This document shows positions 48,410 through 56,452 of a stretch of DNA of 64,000 nt, in pieces. A program made the translations under genes and the position numbers. This stretch comes from Fibrobacteria bacterium (GTDB lineage Bacteria; Fibrobacterota; Fibrobacteria; UBA5070), in contig JACKCV010000002.1 in NCBI GenBank assembly GCA_020633825.1, positions 372,001 to 436,000 of the forward strand, read 5' to 3'. The notes under the pieces were generated by a model, which searched no databases, was not told the DNA's origin, and worked only from the letters and a program-made list of their open reading frames with translations. Numbering within the stretch: position 1 is the stretch's first letter; each line of letters opens with the position of its first letter.

Positions 48410-49213
48410 CTAAGGGGATTCGGGGACAGAGGCGGGGGCCGACGGCGAACGGGCCTCATCCCGCATGTGCTTGGCCCAGACTTCCTCCGGGGGGAGTCCG
48501 GCGGACACCAGGAGTTTCGCGTCCTCGAGGGTCAGGACGTGGGACTCCCAAAGGTCGGGCCGCAACTCGCGGGTGAGGAGCATCTGCTGCAGGCGCTTCC
48601 ATTGCCGGATCTTGTCGTGGTGCCCCGACAGGAGCGCGCCGGGGACGCGCATTCCGCTCCAGGTTTCCGGGCGGGTGTACACGGGCCAGCCCAGCAGCGG
48701 GGTTTCGAAGCTGTCGGTGAGCGCGGAGCCCTCGTCTCCCAGGACCCCCGGGAGGAGGCGGGCCACGGCGTCGATCCACACCAGGGAGGCGGTTTCGCCA
48801 CCCGACAGGATGTAATCCCCGATGGAGAATTCATGCGTGACGTGCTTGAGGCGAAACCGCTCGTCGAGTCCCTTGTAGTGCCCGCACACCAGCACGACCT
48901 CCGGCACCTGCGACCAGGCGCGCACGTCCTCCTGGGTGAGCGTCTTGCCGCGGGGATGGGCGTGCAGGACCGGGACACCTTCCCGGCCCTCCAAAGCCTT
49001 CTCCAGGCACTGCTCCAAGGGTTGGGGATGCAGGACCATTCCCGGCTCCCCCCCGTAGGGGTAGTCGTCGACGGCTCCGTACCGATTGAGCGGAAACTCG
49101 CGCAACGGGTGGATCCGCAGGTCCAAGGCACCAGCCTTGCGGGCCTTGGCGGGAATCGAGTGGTCGAGGGCGGCGAAGACCTCGGGGAACAACGTGACGA
49201 CATCGACCCTCAC
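48410..49213 (-). CDS. trmD: tRNA (guanine-N1)-methyltransferase
   Basis: The product has 267 residues. It methylates G37 of tRNAs reading CNN codons, preventing frameshifts. VDVVTLFPEVF at the N-terminus, DDYPYGGEPGMVL, VVLVCGHYKGLDERF (knot/SAM site) and EFSIGDYILSGGE are all conserved, and DSFETPLLGWPVYTRP follows. I chose GTG 49213 (GAGG 8 bases upstream, 10 bases after the rimM stop); an ATG 8 codons earlier overlaps rimM. Last gene of the rpsP-rimM-trmD operon. The usual rplS is not downstream; tRNA-Phe follows. Confidence 0.95.
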   Translation of the reverse strand: MRVDVVTLFPEVFAALDHSIPAKARKAGALDLRIHPLREFPLNRYGAVDDYPYGGEPGMVLHPQPLEQCLEKALEGREGVPVLHAHPRGKTLTQEDVRAWSQVPEVVLVCGHYKGLDERFRLKHVTHEFSIGDYILSGGETASLVWIDAVARLLPGVLGDEGSALTDSFETPLLGWPVYTRPETWSGMRVPGALLSGHHDKIRQWKRLQQMLLTRELRPDLWESHVLTLEDAKLLVSAGLPPEEVWAKHMRDEARSPSAPASVPESP

Positions 49214-49223
49214 GAGGAGGACC

Positions 49224-49742
49224 TCATCGCATCGCATCCCAGAGGTCGCGGTCCACGGTGATCTTGCGCTCCACCATGTCGATGGTGGCCGCCAGCGGTC
49301 CTTCGAGGGGGAGCACCAGCTCGACGCCATCGAGGGCGCGGGCCTTGATGGCTTGGGTGGGGAGGTCGGCCAAGCCGGCTCCCTGGCCCAAGGGCTCTCC
49401 GGCCAGATCGAAGATGGGCATGCCCACCAGGTCCGCGGCGATCCATCCCCCTTCGGGCCGCACGACGTCGGCGTCGGGGACGAGCACGAAGGCTCCGTTG
49501 AGGATCTTGGCGGTTTCGGGAGCGTCGAAGCCCTCAAAGCGAACAAGCCACACGGGTCCTGCGACTCGTGCGGCTTGGATGCTTCGGCGCTCGAGGCGCC
49601 CGCGGAGCCACAAGTGGGCTTCCTTCATGCGAAGGATGCGCTTGGGATCCCAAGTCTGGGGCTCGACCTTGAGGTCACCCCGGACTCCATGAGGACCGAG
49701 AACGCGCCCGACGGCGGTGTATCCGTCGGGAAAGGCGTCCAA
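49224..49742 (-). CDS. rimM: 16S rRNA processing protein RimM
   Basis: The product has 172 residues, normal for RimM, which helps mature the 30S head and binds S19. The N-terminal VGRVLGPHGVRGDLKVEP is the family signature. The PRC-barrel half has WIAADLVGMPIF and ALDGVELVLPLEGPLAATIDMVERKITVD. The start is TTG at 49742, 8 bases after the rpsP stop, with a poor ribosome site; coupling to rpsP translation probably compensates. Confidence 0.93.
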   Translation of the reverse strand: MDAFPDGYTAVGRVLGPHGVRGDLKVEPQTWDPKRILRMKEAHLWLRGRLERRSIQAARVAGPVWLVRFEGFDAPETAKILNGAFVLVPDADVVRPEGGWIAADLVGMPIFDLAGEPLGQGAGLADLPTQAIKARALDGVELVLPLEGPLAATIDMVERKITVDRDLWDAMR

Positions 49743-49750
49743 GGGGAGGA

Positions 49751-50125
49751 TCAGGCCTCGGCGGAGGCCTTCTCGGCCTTGGCCAGAGCCTTCTTCGACA
49801 GATGGGGCTTCTTGGCCTTCTCGGTCTTGATTTCGATCGCGAGCTTGTCCGGATCTTCACCATTCTGGATGGCCGCGTACTTGGCGAGCAATCCGTGGCG
49901 ACGGAAGATGGACTTCACGGTGTCGCTGGGGACGGCGCCCTTGGCGAGCCACTCGAGGACGGAAGCCTCGTCGATGCGGATCTCGGCGGGAGTGGAGAGA
50001 GGGTCGTAGGAGCCGACCTCCTGCAGGAACCGACCGTCGCGCTTGAACGCGGAGTCGGCGACCATGATGCGGAAGTAGCTGCGGTTTTTGCGGCCGCCCC
50101 TCTGGAGACGGAAGATGGTTGCCAT
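49751..50125 (-). CDS. rpsP: 30S ribosomal protein S16
   Basis: The product has 124 residues. MATIFRLQRGGRKNRSYFRIMVADSAFKRDGRFLQEVGSYDP is the S16 core, and RIDEASVLEWLAKGAVPSDTVKSIFRRHGL the second part. A Lys/Ala-rich tail (about 100-124) extends beyond the minimal length. AGAGGA lies about 9 bases before the ATG. First gene of the rpsP-rimM-trmD operon; the KH-domain gene often found between rpsP and rimM is absent. Confidence 0.96.
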   Translation of the reverse strand: MATIFRLQRGGRKNRSYFRIMVADSAFKRDGRFLQEVGSYDPLSTPAEIRIDEASVLEWLAKGAVPSDTVKSIFRRHGLLAKYAAIQNGEDPDKLAIEIKTEKAKKPHLSKKALAKAEKASAEA

Positions 50126-50291
50126 GGGCGTGTTTCCTCTGAAATGGACTAGAGCGGCAAAGTTAGACACTCCAGCCCGAACCGCAAAGGGCAAAGAGGC
50201 CGGAAAGGTGAGGATTCCGGGATTTTTCGGCGAAATACCGGTCACGGCTCCAATGGTCGAACCACTCATGGGGCCGGCATGGAAGCCCCGC

Positions 50292-51407
50292 TCAAAGCAG
50301 CTCGTAGCCGAGGGTGCGACGTCGTGGCTGGAAACCGGCCTCGGAGAGGAAGCGTTCGGCGGCTCGCATGGTCTTGAGACCCCGGCTGGCGAGCACATTC
50401 TCCTCGATCACGATGCTGGAGATGTCGTTCGCCCCCGCGCGCAATCCCAGCTCGGCCAGCTCGCGGCCCATCACCATGATGGACACCTCGATGTTGTCGA
50501 TGTTGTCGAGGAACATGCGGGCCACGGCGACCATGCGCAAGTACTCCCAGGACATCACGTGCCGGATGGGGAAGTTCTTGGTCTGGGGTTGGAACACCCA
50601 GGGAACGAAGGAGAGGAACCCCCCGGTGCGGTCCTGCTGGTCCCGCAGGTACCCCAGATGGGCGGCCACGTCCTCCACCGTCTCGGTGGACCCGAACACG
50701 ATGTTGCAGGAGCCGGGCAGGCCTGCGCGGTGGCAGGCACCCATGGTTTCGCACCATTGCGCCGCGGTCAACTTCTTCGGGCTGAGCACTTCACGCATCC
50801 GCTCCGTGAGGATCTCGGCCCCGGCACCTGGGACCGATCCCAATCCGGCCTGCTTGAGCACCTCCAGGAGGGTCTCCAGGGAGATCCCCTCCTTTTCGGC
50901 CAGTCGCCACAGTTCCACGGGAGACAGTGCCCGCACGTGCATGCCATGCCGATGGGCGATGATCTGGAAAGCCTCCGTGTAGTAGGCCAGGGGAAGATCG
51001 GGGTTCACTCCGCCTTGGAAGAAGATGGCGTCGCACCCCAGGTCGCGGGCTTCCACGGTCTTGGCTTCGATCTGCTCGAGGGTGAGGGTGTAGCCGCGGC
51101 TGGAGCGGATCTCGTCCTTGAACGAGCAGAAGCTGCAGTCGACGTCGCAGAAGTTCGTGTAGTTGATCACCCGGAAGGCAGTCCAGGTGGCCTGTGCGGG
51201 ATCGTGGCGGCGGTTGCGGAGCTCGTGCCCCACCTTCACCATGGAGGTCCAATCGTCGCTGGAGAGGAGGACTCCCGCGTCATCGAGGGTGAGGCGTTCG
51301 CCCGCGAGGGCCTTGTCGAGGAGAGGTCGGATGTCGGTCACGTCGCCAAAGATACCCGTTTCGGCGGCGGAATCCGGGAACCCGACCCGCGACGAATCGG
51401 GGGTCAT
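50292..51407 (-). CDS. mqnC: Cyclic dehypoxanthine futalosine synthase (radical SAM)
   Basis: The product has 371 residues. NYTNFCDVDCSFCSFKDE carries the radical-SAM CxxxCxxC (Cys87, 91 and 94). FFQGGVNPDLPLAYYTEAF, PGAGAEILTERMR, SCNIVFGSTETVEDVAAHL and FLSFVPWVFQPQ are the pattern of MqnC, which cyclises dehypoxanthine futalosine in the alternative menaquinone pathway. MqnE is the close paralogue; the FVPWVFQP motif favours MqnC. The start could be ATG 51407 or an in-frame GTG 22 codons later, both with weak ribosome sites. No other mqn gene is in view. Confidence 0.88.
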   Translation of the reverse strand: MTPDSSRVGFPDSAAETGIFGDVTDIRPLLDKALAGERLTLDDAGVLLSSDDWTSMVKVGHELRNRRHDPAQATWTAFRVINYTNFCDVDCSFCSFKDEIRSSRGYTLTLEQIEAKTVEARDLGCDAIFFQGGVNPDLPLAYYTEAFQIIAHRHGMHVRALSPVELWRLAEKEGISLETLLEVLKQAGLGSVPGAGAEILTERMREVLSPKKLTAAQWCETMGACHRAGLPGSCNIVFGSTETVEDVAAHLGYLRDQQDRTGGFLSFVPWVFQPQTKNFPIRHVMSWEYLRMVAVARMFLDNIDNIEVSIMVMGRELAELGLRAGANDISSIVIEENVLASRGLKTMRAAERFLSEAGFQPRRRTLGYELL

Positions 51408-51491
51408 GGAGAAAACTCGTCGGGGGGGAACCTGTCGCGACGGGGTAAAAAGACCTTGGCAGCGAGGAAACCGCTATGGTAGGATGGAGAC

Positions 51492-51899
51492 GTGACCGAG
51501 CAGGAACTCGAGACCTTGCGCGAGCGGGTCGGCGCCGAAGCCGAGTTGGTGCGCGCGATGGTGGACCGCCAGTCCGAGGGATTGGCGCGCCTGAGCGAAC
51601 ATTTCGAACACCAGGAATTCCTTGCTCTCGTCGCCGACAAGCGCACGGCGATGGAAGCGCTTTCCGAGGGGCGCGAAGCCATGAAGCCCCTCACCGAAGC
51701 CTGGGTGCGCGAGCGCCACGAGCACGATCTCCGCGATCCCGGTGTGGAAGAGGCCCTGGCCGACCTGCAGAACGCCTTCGAGGCGCTGCGGGGGGTGGAA
51801 GACCAGCTCGAAGGGATGGCCACCGCCTACCTGGCGCGTCTGGCACCTCCGGAAACCTCCGTGGAGGATCGCATCCTCCTGCATCGGTCGTGGACATGA
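51492..51899 (+). CDS. Coiled-coil protein, FlgN-chaperone-like
   Basis: The product has 135 residues, helical and rich in Glu, Leu and Arg: LRERVGAEAELVRAMVDRQSEGLARL, LALVADKRTAMEALSEGREAM and LQNAFEALRGVEDQLE. Length and heptad pattern fit FlgN/FliT-type secretion chaperones, which have little sequence identity. The link to flagella is inferred from the downstream NtrB/NtrC-type pair and the FlgJ gene at 63.6 kb. It starts with GTG after GGAG, and its stop overlaps the kinase ATG. Confidence 0.45.
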   Translation: MTEQELETLRERVGAEAELVRAMVDRQSEGLARLSEHFEHQEFLALVADKRTAMEALSEGREAMKPLTEAWVRERHEHDLRDPGVEEALADLQNAFEALRGVEDQLEGMATAYLARLAPPETSVEDRILLHRSWT

Positions 51900-53086
51900 C
51901 CAGCTCCCTGGAGATGCCCCAGGTCCCTCCGCAATTGGCGCCCATCTTCGACTGGTTCGAGGAACGCGTGCGCACCCTCTCCGACGCCTACGCGGGGCTG
52001 GAGCGGCGCGTCTCCGATCTCGATTCGCAGCTGGAGCGGCGCAATGCCGAGTTGGAGAGCCTCCTCGACAGTTTCCACGACGGAGTCCTGATGGTCGATG
52101 TCGACCAGCGTGTCACCATGGTGAACGGGAGGGCGTCGGAACTCCTCACCCTGGATCCCCTCGAAGCGATCGGTCAGGATCTGTCCAACGTGTTCCCGGC
52201 CCAGTCCGATTTCACCGAGCCCCTCCTGCAATCGCTCCGGCAGGGGATCCCCCTGCGGCATGTCGAGGTGGTCTGGACGAGAACCCAGGGGACTCCGCTT
52301 CCCCTGGGATTGTCGACCGCGGCCGTGGTCGATCCCGCCGGCCGCCGACTGGGGGCCGTGGCCTCGTTCTCCGACCTCACCCAGCTCAAGCAGATGGAGC
52401 GCGAACTCTCGCAGACTCGCACCCTGGCGGCGTTGGGCGAGATGGCCGCGACGGTGGCCCACGAGATCCGCAACCCTCTCGGAGGGATCGGGGGCTTCGC
52501 CCGGCTCCTGGAGCGCGACATCGAAGCGGGCGATCCCCGGCGCGCCCTGGTGGGGCGCATCATCGAGGGTGTGGGGTCGCTCAATCGGATCGTCTCCAAC
52601 CTGCTCGTGTACACCCGACCCATGGAAACGCGCTACCGCATGGTCGACATCGGCGAGTGGTTCGAGGAGATGGCCGGATGGGCGCGTCTGGAAGCTCCGG
52701 AGCACGAACTCGAGGAGCTCGAAGCCGAGATCGTGATCGAGGAGGGGGCCGAAACCGGTCGCTTCGATCCGGAGAAGCTCCAGCAGGTCCTGCTCAACCT
52801 CCTGCGCAACGCCCTGCAGGCCATGGAGGGCCAGGGGCGCATCCGCCTTTCGGCCCGCCGTGCGCCGGGACTGTTGATCCTGGGAGTGGAAGACAACGGA
52901 AAGGGGATCCCCTCCGACATCCTCTCCGAGGTTTTTAATCCATTTTTCACCACCAAGGAGAACGGGACCGGTCTGGGCCTGGCGATCGTGCGAAAGATCG
53001 TCGAACTCCATGGGGGCAACCTGTTCGTCGTTTCCGAGTCGGGGCGCGGAACCCGCTTCGACATCCATCTCCCGCAACCGGACTGA
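51896..53086 (+). CDS. NtrB/FleS-like sensor histidine kinase with PAS domain
   Basis: The product has 396 residues with no membrane segment, so it is a cytoplasmic sensor. An N-terminal coiled coil (20-55) leads into a PAS domain (about 57-165: SFHDGVLMVDVDQRVTMVNGRASELL). The H-box is ATVAHEIRNPLGGIGGFARLL (His189). The ATPase motifs are QVLLNLLRNALQAM (N-box), VEDNGKGIP and GTGLGLAIVRKIV. The ATG overlaps the stop of the coiled-coil gene (ATGA), and the response-regulator gene follows after 3 bases, so the pair is cognate. The architecture matches FleS/FlrB flagellar kinases and NtrB. Confidence 0.9.
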   Translation: MTSSLEMPQVPPQLAPIFDWFEERVRTLSDAYAGLERRVSDLDSQLERRNAELESLLDSFHDGVLMVDVDQRVTMVNGRASELLTLDPLEAIGQDLSNVFPAQSDFTEPLLQSLRQGIPLRHVEVVWTRTQGTPLPLGLSTAAVVDPAGRRLGAVASFSDLTQLKQMERELSQTRTLAALGEMAATVAHEIRNPLGGIGGFARLLERDIEAGDPRRALVGRIIEGVGSLNRIVSNLLVYTRPMETRYRMVDIGEWFEEMAGWARLEAPEHELEELEAEIVIEEGAETGRFDPEKLQQVLLNLLRNALQAMEGQGRIRLSARRAPGLLILGVEDNGKGIPSDILSEVFNPFFTTKENGTGLGLAIVRKIVELHGGNLFVVSESGRGTRFDIHLPQPD

Positions 53087-53089
53087 ACC

Positions 53090-54481
53090 ATGGCACGCAT
53101 CCTCATCGTGGACGACGAAGCGCTGATGCGCGACATGGCGGGGGAAAGCCTCCGCCGCGCCGGGCACGACGTCGTTCTGGGGCGCAACGTCTCGGAAGGG
53201 CTGGAGAAATTCTCCGATTCCGTGGACCTGATCCTCTCCGACTACAAGATGCCCGGAGCGACCGGTCTCGATTTCCTGAAGAAGATCCGCGAGAAGGGAT
53301 CCAACGTCCCCTTCGTGATCATGACCGCCCATGGGACGGTTTCCGTCGCCGTGGACGCGATGCGGCACGCGGCATGGGACTTCCTCGAGAAGCCCTTCGA
53401 GCCCGACGCCCTGGAATTCACGGTCGCACGCGCCCTGGAAGTCTCGGGACTGCGCAAGGAGAACAGCCGCCTCAAGGCCGAACTCGAGGATCGCCACCGC
53501 ATCGTCGGCGGGAGCCAGACCCTGCGGGAGACCCAGGCCCTCATCGCCCAGGTCGCCCCGACGCGCACCACCGTCCTGATCCAGGGGGAGTCCGGGACCG
53601 GCAAGGAACTGGTCGCGCGGGCGTTGCACGATTCCTCCCCGCGTCGGGGCAAGCCCTTCGTGAAGGTCAACTGCGCGGCCCTTCCCGAGTCGCTGTTCGA
53701 AAGCGAACTCTTCGGCCACGAGAAGGGATCCTTCACGGGTGCCTTGCGCAGCCAGCGGGGCAAGTTCGAAATCGCCGACGGAGGGACCATCCTCCTCGAC
53801 GAAGTTTCCGAGATGCCCCTTTCGATGCAGGCCAAGCTCCTGCGGGTGCTCCAGGAGCGCGAGATCCCCAAGATCGGTTCGGAGACGGAAGTCCCCGTGG
53901 ACGTGCGCATCGTCTGCTCGACCAATCGCGACCTCGCCGCGGAGGTCGACCAGGGGCGCTTCCGCGCGGATCTCTTCTACCGCCTGAACGTGATCCGGAT
54001 CGAGGTGCCGCCCCTGCGCACCCGCAAGGACGACATCCCCGCGTTGGCGGAATGGTTCCTCGCGCGGTTCAACCAGGAGAACGGGTTCATCGTCACGGGA
54101 TTCTCCGAGGCCGCCCTGGATCGGCTCCGGCGGCACGACTGGCCGGGGAACGTGCGGGAGCTGGAGAACACGGTTCAACGGGCGGTGGTCCTCACCCAGA
54201 AGGGGGAGGTGGCCCAAGGGGTCCTCGGGCTGGATGGATCCGCCCGGCCCGCCGCCGCGGTCGCGGGTTCGGGAGCGGCACCGGTCGCATCCGGGGTCGA
54301 TCCGCGGGAGGTCGTCACCATCGACGAAATGGAGCGTCGCATGATCTTCGCCGCCCTGGAGGAACTGGGCGGCAACCGGACGCGCGCGGCCGAACGCCTG
54401 GGGATCTCCATCCGGACCCTGCGCAACAAGCTTCGCGAATACCGGGGCGAAGCCGGAGGCGCCGAAGATGAAGACGAGTGA
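53090..54481 (+). CDS. Sigma-54-dependent response regulator, FleR/FlrC/NtrC type
   Basis: The product has 463 residues. The receiver has Asp8/Asp9, phospho-acceptor Asp51 (ILSDYKMPG), Thr79 and Lys101. The AAA+ domain has GESGTGKE (about 166-173), the sigma-54 loop as GSFTGA instead of GAFTGA (about 214), GGTILLDEVSEMP and the RLNVIRIEVPPLR sensor region. The C-terminal Fis-type helix-turn-helix reads GGNRTRAAERLGISIRTLRNKLREY, the form typical of flagellar activators (FlrC/FleR/FlbD). It should activate RpoN-dependent promoters when phosphorylated by the upstream kinase. The 3' end overlaps the next kinase gene by 14 bases. Confidence 0.92.
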   Translation: MARILIVDDEALMRDMAGESLRRAGHDVVLGRNVSEGLEKFSDSVDLILSDYKMPGATGLDFLKKIREKGSNVPFVIMTAHGTVSVAVDAMRHAAWDFLEKPFEPDALEFTVARALEVSGLRKENSRLKAELEDRHRIVGGSQTLRETQALIAQVAPTRTTVLIQGESGTGKELVARALHDSSPRRGKPFVKVNCAALPESLFESELFGHEKGSFTGALRSQRGKFEIADGGTILLDEVSEMPLSMQAKLLRVLQEREIPKIGSETEVPVDVRIVCSTNRDLAAEVDQGRFRADLFYRLNVIRIEVPPLRTRKDDIPALAEWFLARFNQENGFIVTGFSEAALDRLRRHDWPGNVRELENTVQRAVVLTQKGEVAQGVLGLDGSARPAAAVAGSGAAPVASGVDPREVVTIDEMERRMIFAALEELGGNRTRAAERLGISIRTLRNKLREYRGEAGGAEDEDE

Positions 54482-55241
54482 TCTCGTCGACCTGCGCGTG
54501 CTGGAGCTCGAAGCGCGGCTCAAGGAAGCCGAAGAGCGCTGGCACGAGGCGGAAGATCGCCTGCGACGGCAGGAGGAATTCTTCCAGATGGCCGTCCACG
54601 ACCTTCGTTCGCCGCTTTCGGCGATCGTGGTCTACGCCGAGCTGCTGATGAACAAGGTGATGGGCGATCTCGACGATCGCCAGCTCGAACCCATCCGCAC
54701 CATCCACCGCAACTGCACCAGCCTGATCCGGATGGCCGAGGATGTCCTGACCTCCGCCCGTGTGCGCGCCGGTTCGGTGCGGCCGCGATTGCGGGAGATC
54801 GACATTGCGCTGGTCGTCGACGAGGCCACCAAGTCGTTGCAGGGCCTCGCCGAGGCGAAACTGGTCCGCTTCCACGTGGAGGCGCTCGACCAACCCGTCG
54901 CGATTCCCGTCGACGCCGACCTTCTCGCCCGCGCGTTCGCCAACGTCCTGGGCAATGCCATCAAGTTCTCCCCCCACGGTGGGGAGATCCGCATCGGCTT
55001 CGAGGTGGAGGAAGGCGAACTTCGGGTGTCGTTCGCCGACGAAGGGCCGGGAATCTCCCCGGAGAAACGGGTGGCCATCTTCGAGAAGTTCCGTCGCGGC
55101 GACACGGGAGAACAGGCCGGCCACGGACTGGGTCTGGCCATCGCCAAGTTCTTCATCGAGTTGCATGGCGGGCGCATCCTGGTCGAAGGGGTGCGCGGTC
55201 GGGGATCGACCTTCCTGGTGGGATTGCCCTTGGGAGGTTGA
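54468..55241 (+). CDS. Small cytoplasmic histidine kinase
   Basis: The product has 257 residues. There is an N-terminal coiled coil (10-37) but no PAS or membrane domain. The H-box is MAVHDLRSPLSAIVVYAELLM (His44), the N-box NVLGNAIKFSP and the G-boxes DEGPGIS and GHGLGLAIAKFFIELHGG. It overlaps the response-regulator gene by 14 bases, so it is the fourth gene of the operon, yet that regulator already has a kinase. It may be a second input, a phosphatase, or partner of a regulator encoded elsewhere. The HDLRSPL form is typical of hybrid and cyanobacterial-type kinases. Confidence 0.88.
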   Translation: MKTSDLVDLRVLELEARLKEAEERWHEAEDRLRRQEEFFQMAVHDLRSPLSAIVVYAELLMNKVMGDLDDRQLEPIRTIHRNCTSLIRMAEDVLTSARVRAGSVRPRLREIDIALVVDEATKSLQGLAEAKLVRFHVEALDQPVAIPVDADLLARAFANVLGNAIKFSPHGGEIRIGFEVEEGELRVSFADEGPGISPEKRVAIFEKFRRGDTGEQAGHGLGLAIAKFFIELHGGRILVEGVRGRGSTFLVGLPLGG

Positions 55242-55641
55242 TCCGCCTCCCGTCGCCCATCGTGGCGGGACGTCCGGTCCCTCGTTTGGACATATTCTGT
55301 CCAGTGCCGGGCGAGGGCGCGCAGTACCGGGCGGGGGCGCGCATGGACGGTTTCCGTCGGATCCGACCGTTGGCCGGGCCGCCGGGGAAGCGCGGTTCGG
55401 CAGCTGGAAAGAGCCCGGCATCGGGCATCGATTCCCATCCATGGGAGCAGGGAGGCTTCCCGTCGGGCGCTCCCGCGTCGGATGTCCGGCAGGACGGGCC
55501 CATGTCCGCCTCCTCGGCTTCCCGCGGTCCGGACCTGTTCGTGGGAGTCCTCCCATCGCCAGCGTGGGAGCTCGACCCCCTCGGAATCTCCCGCACACCC
55601 GGGATTCGGTGGTTGCAACGGCCGGATTCGTCCAAGAAATG
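55242..55641. other. Convergent intergenic region
   Basis: 400 bases between the kinase and the RNA-binding protein terminator. It contains the palindrome TGGACA-TATTC-TGTCCA (55287-55303), related to the one at 43460. Several open frames cross it, but none has a ribosome site or conserved content. Confidence 0.4.
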
Positions 55642-55666
55642 AAAAAGGCGACCCTTGCGGATCGCC
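55642..55666 (-). terminator. Rho-independent terminator of the RNA-binding protein gene
   Basis: On the minus strand GGCGATCC-GCAA-GGGTCGCC (one G-U pair, GNRA-type loop) is followed by TTTTT. It lies 50 bases past the stop. Confidence 0.85.
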
Positions 55667-55685
55667 CTGTCCTTCACATTATGGT

Positions 55686-55707
55686 TTCCGGTCCCGAAGG
55701 ACCGGAA
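55686..55707 (-). other. UUCG tetraloop hairpin in the 3' UTR
   Basis: A perfect 9-bp stem TTCCGGTCC-TTCG-GGACCGGAA lies 8 bases after the stop codon. It is too far from a T-run to be the terminator itself, so it probably protects the mRNA 3' end from exonucleases. Confidence 0.6.
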
Positions 55708-55715
55708 TGCGATTC

Positions 55716-56213
55716 TTAGTAGCCGCCGCGATCGCCGCCGCGGGATCCGCCGCCGAATCCACCACGGGACCCGCCGCCGAAGCCGCCACGATCGCCGCGA
55801 GGAGCGCCGCCGCCGAATCCACCACGGGATCCGCCGCCGAAGCCGCCACGGTCGCCGCCGCCGAAGCCGCCGCCGCCGAAGCCGCCACGGTCTCCGCGAG
55901 GAGCGCCGCCGCCGAATCCACCACGGGATCCGCCGCCGAAGCCGCCGCCGCCGGGACGACGCTCGCCAGGCTCACGCTGGACAGCCTCGGAAACGCGGAT
56001 GTTGCGACCGTCGAGGACGGCGCCTTCCATCGCTTCCATGGCCTTCTTGCCATCGTCGCCGTTCTCGAATGCGACGAATCCGAAGCCGCGGGAGCGGCCG
56101 GTTTCGCGATCCGAAACCACGGTGGCTTCCGTCACGGGTCCGAAGGCCTCGAAGGCCTTCTGGAGGGTCTCTGCGGTTGTAGCCCAGGCAAGGCCACCCA
56201 CGAACAGTTTCAT
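55716..56213 (-). CDS. RRM RNA-binding protein with Gly/Arg-rich tail
   Basis: The product has 165 residues. Residues 1-78 form one RNA-recognition motif: KLFVGGLAW (RNP2), the helix ETLQKAFEAFG, and GRSRGFGFVAFEN (RNP1). The rest (85-165) is low-complexity with RGG, GGFGGG and GGAPRGDRGGF repeats, an RNA-binding and condensation-prone tail known from cyanobacterial Rbp and eukaryotic hnRNP-like proteins. Bacterial members are often cold-induced. The leader (56214-56330) is long and has a hairpin near 56265-56285; TTGACG (56321-56326, minus strand) is a possible -35. Strong terminator downstream, so it is a single-gene unit. Confidence 0.92.
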   Translation of the reverse strand: MKLFVGGLAWATTAETLQKAFEAFGPVTEATVVSDRETGRSRGFGFVAFENGDDGKKAMEAMEGAVLDGRNIRVSEAVQREPGERRPGGGGFGGGSRGGFGGGAPRGDRGGFGGGGFGGGDRGGFGGGSRGGFGGGAPRGDRGGFGGGSRGGFGGGSRGGDRGGY

Positions 56214-56452
56214 CTCTTTCCTTTCACGAGACCCTTCTCAACTGACCTGTGTCGAATGATCTCAAACGCACCTCCTAGGGGTGCTTTCTGGGGCAGGAAG
56301 TGATAAATCCCATTCATTGCCGTCAAGTGGTATGAATGCGAAATCCTCGGTATTTTTCAAAACCTGGTGAGTTGGGGGGGCAAAACGCCTCGAACGGGCC
56401 GATCCGGCATCCCTTGAGCCCCTTTCCCGAACGGGGCTACCTTTGGTCCACG

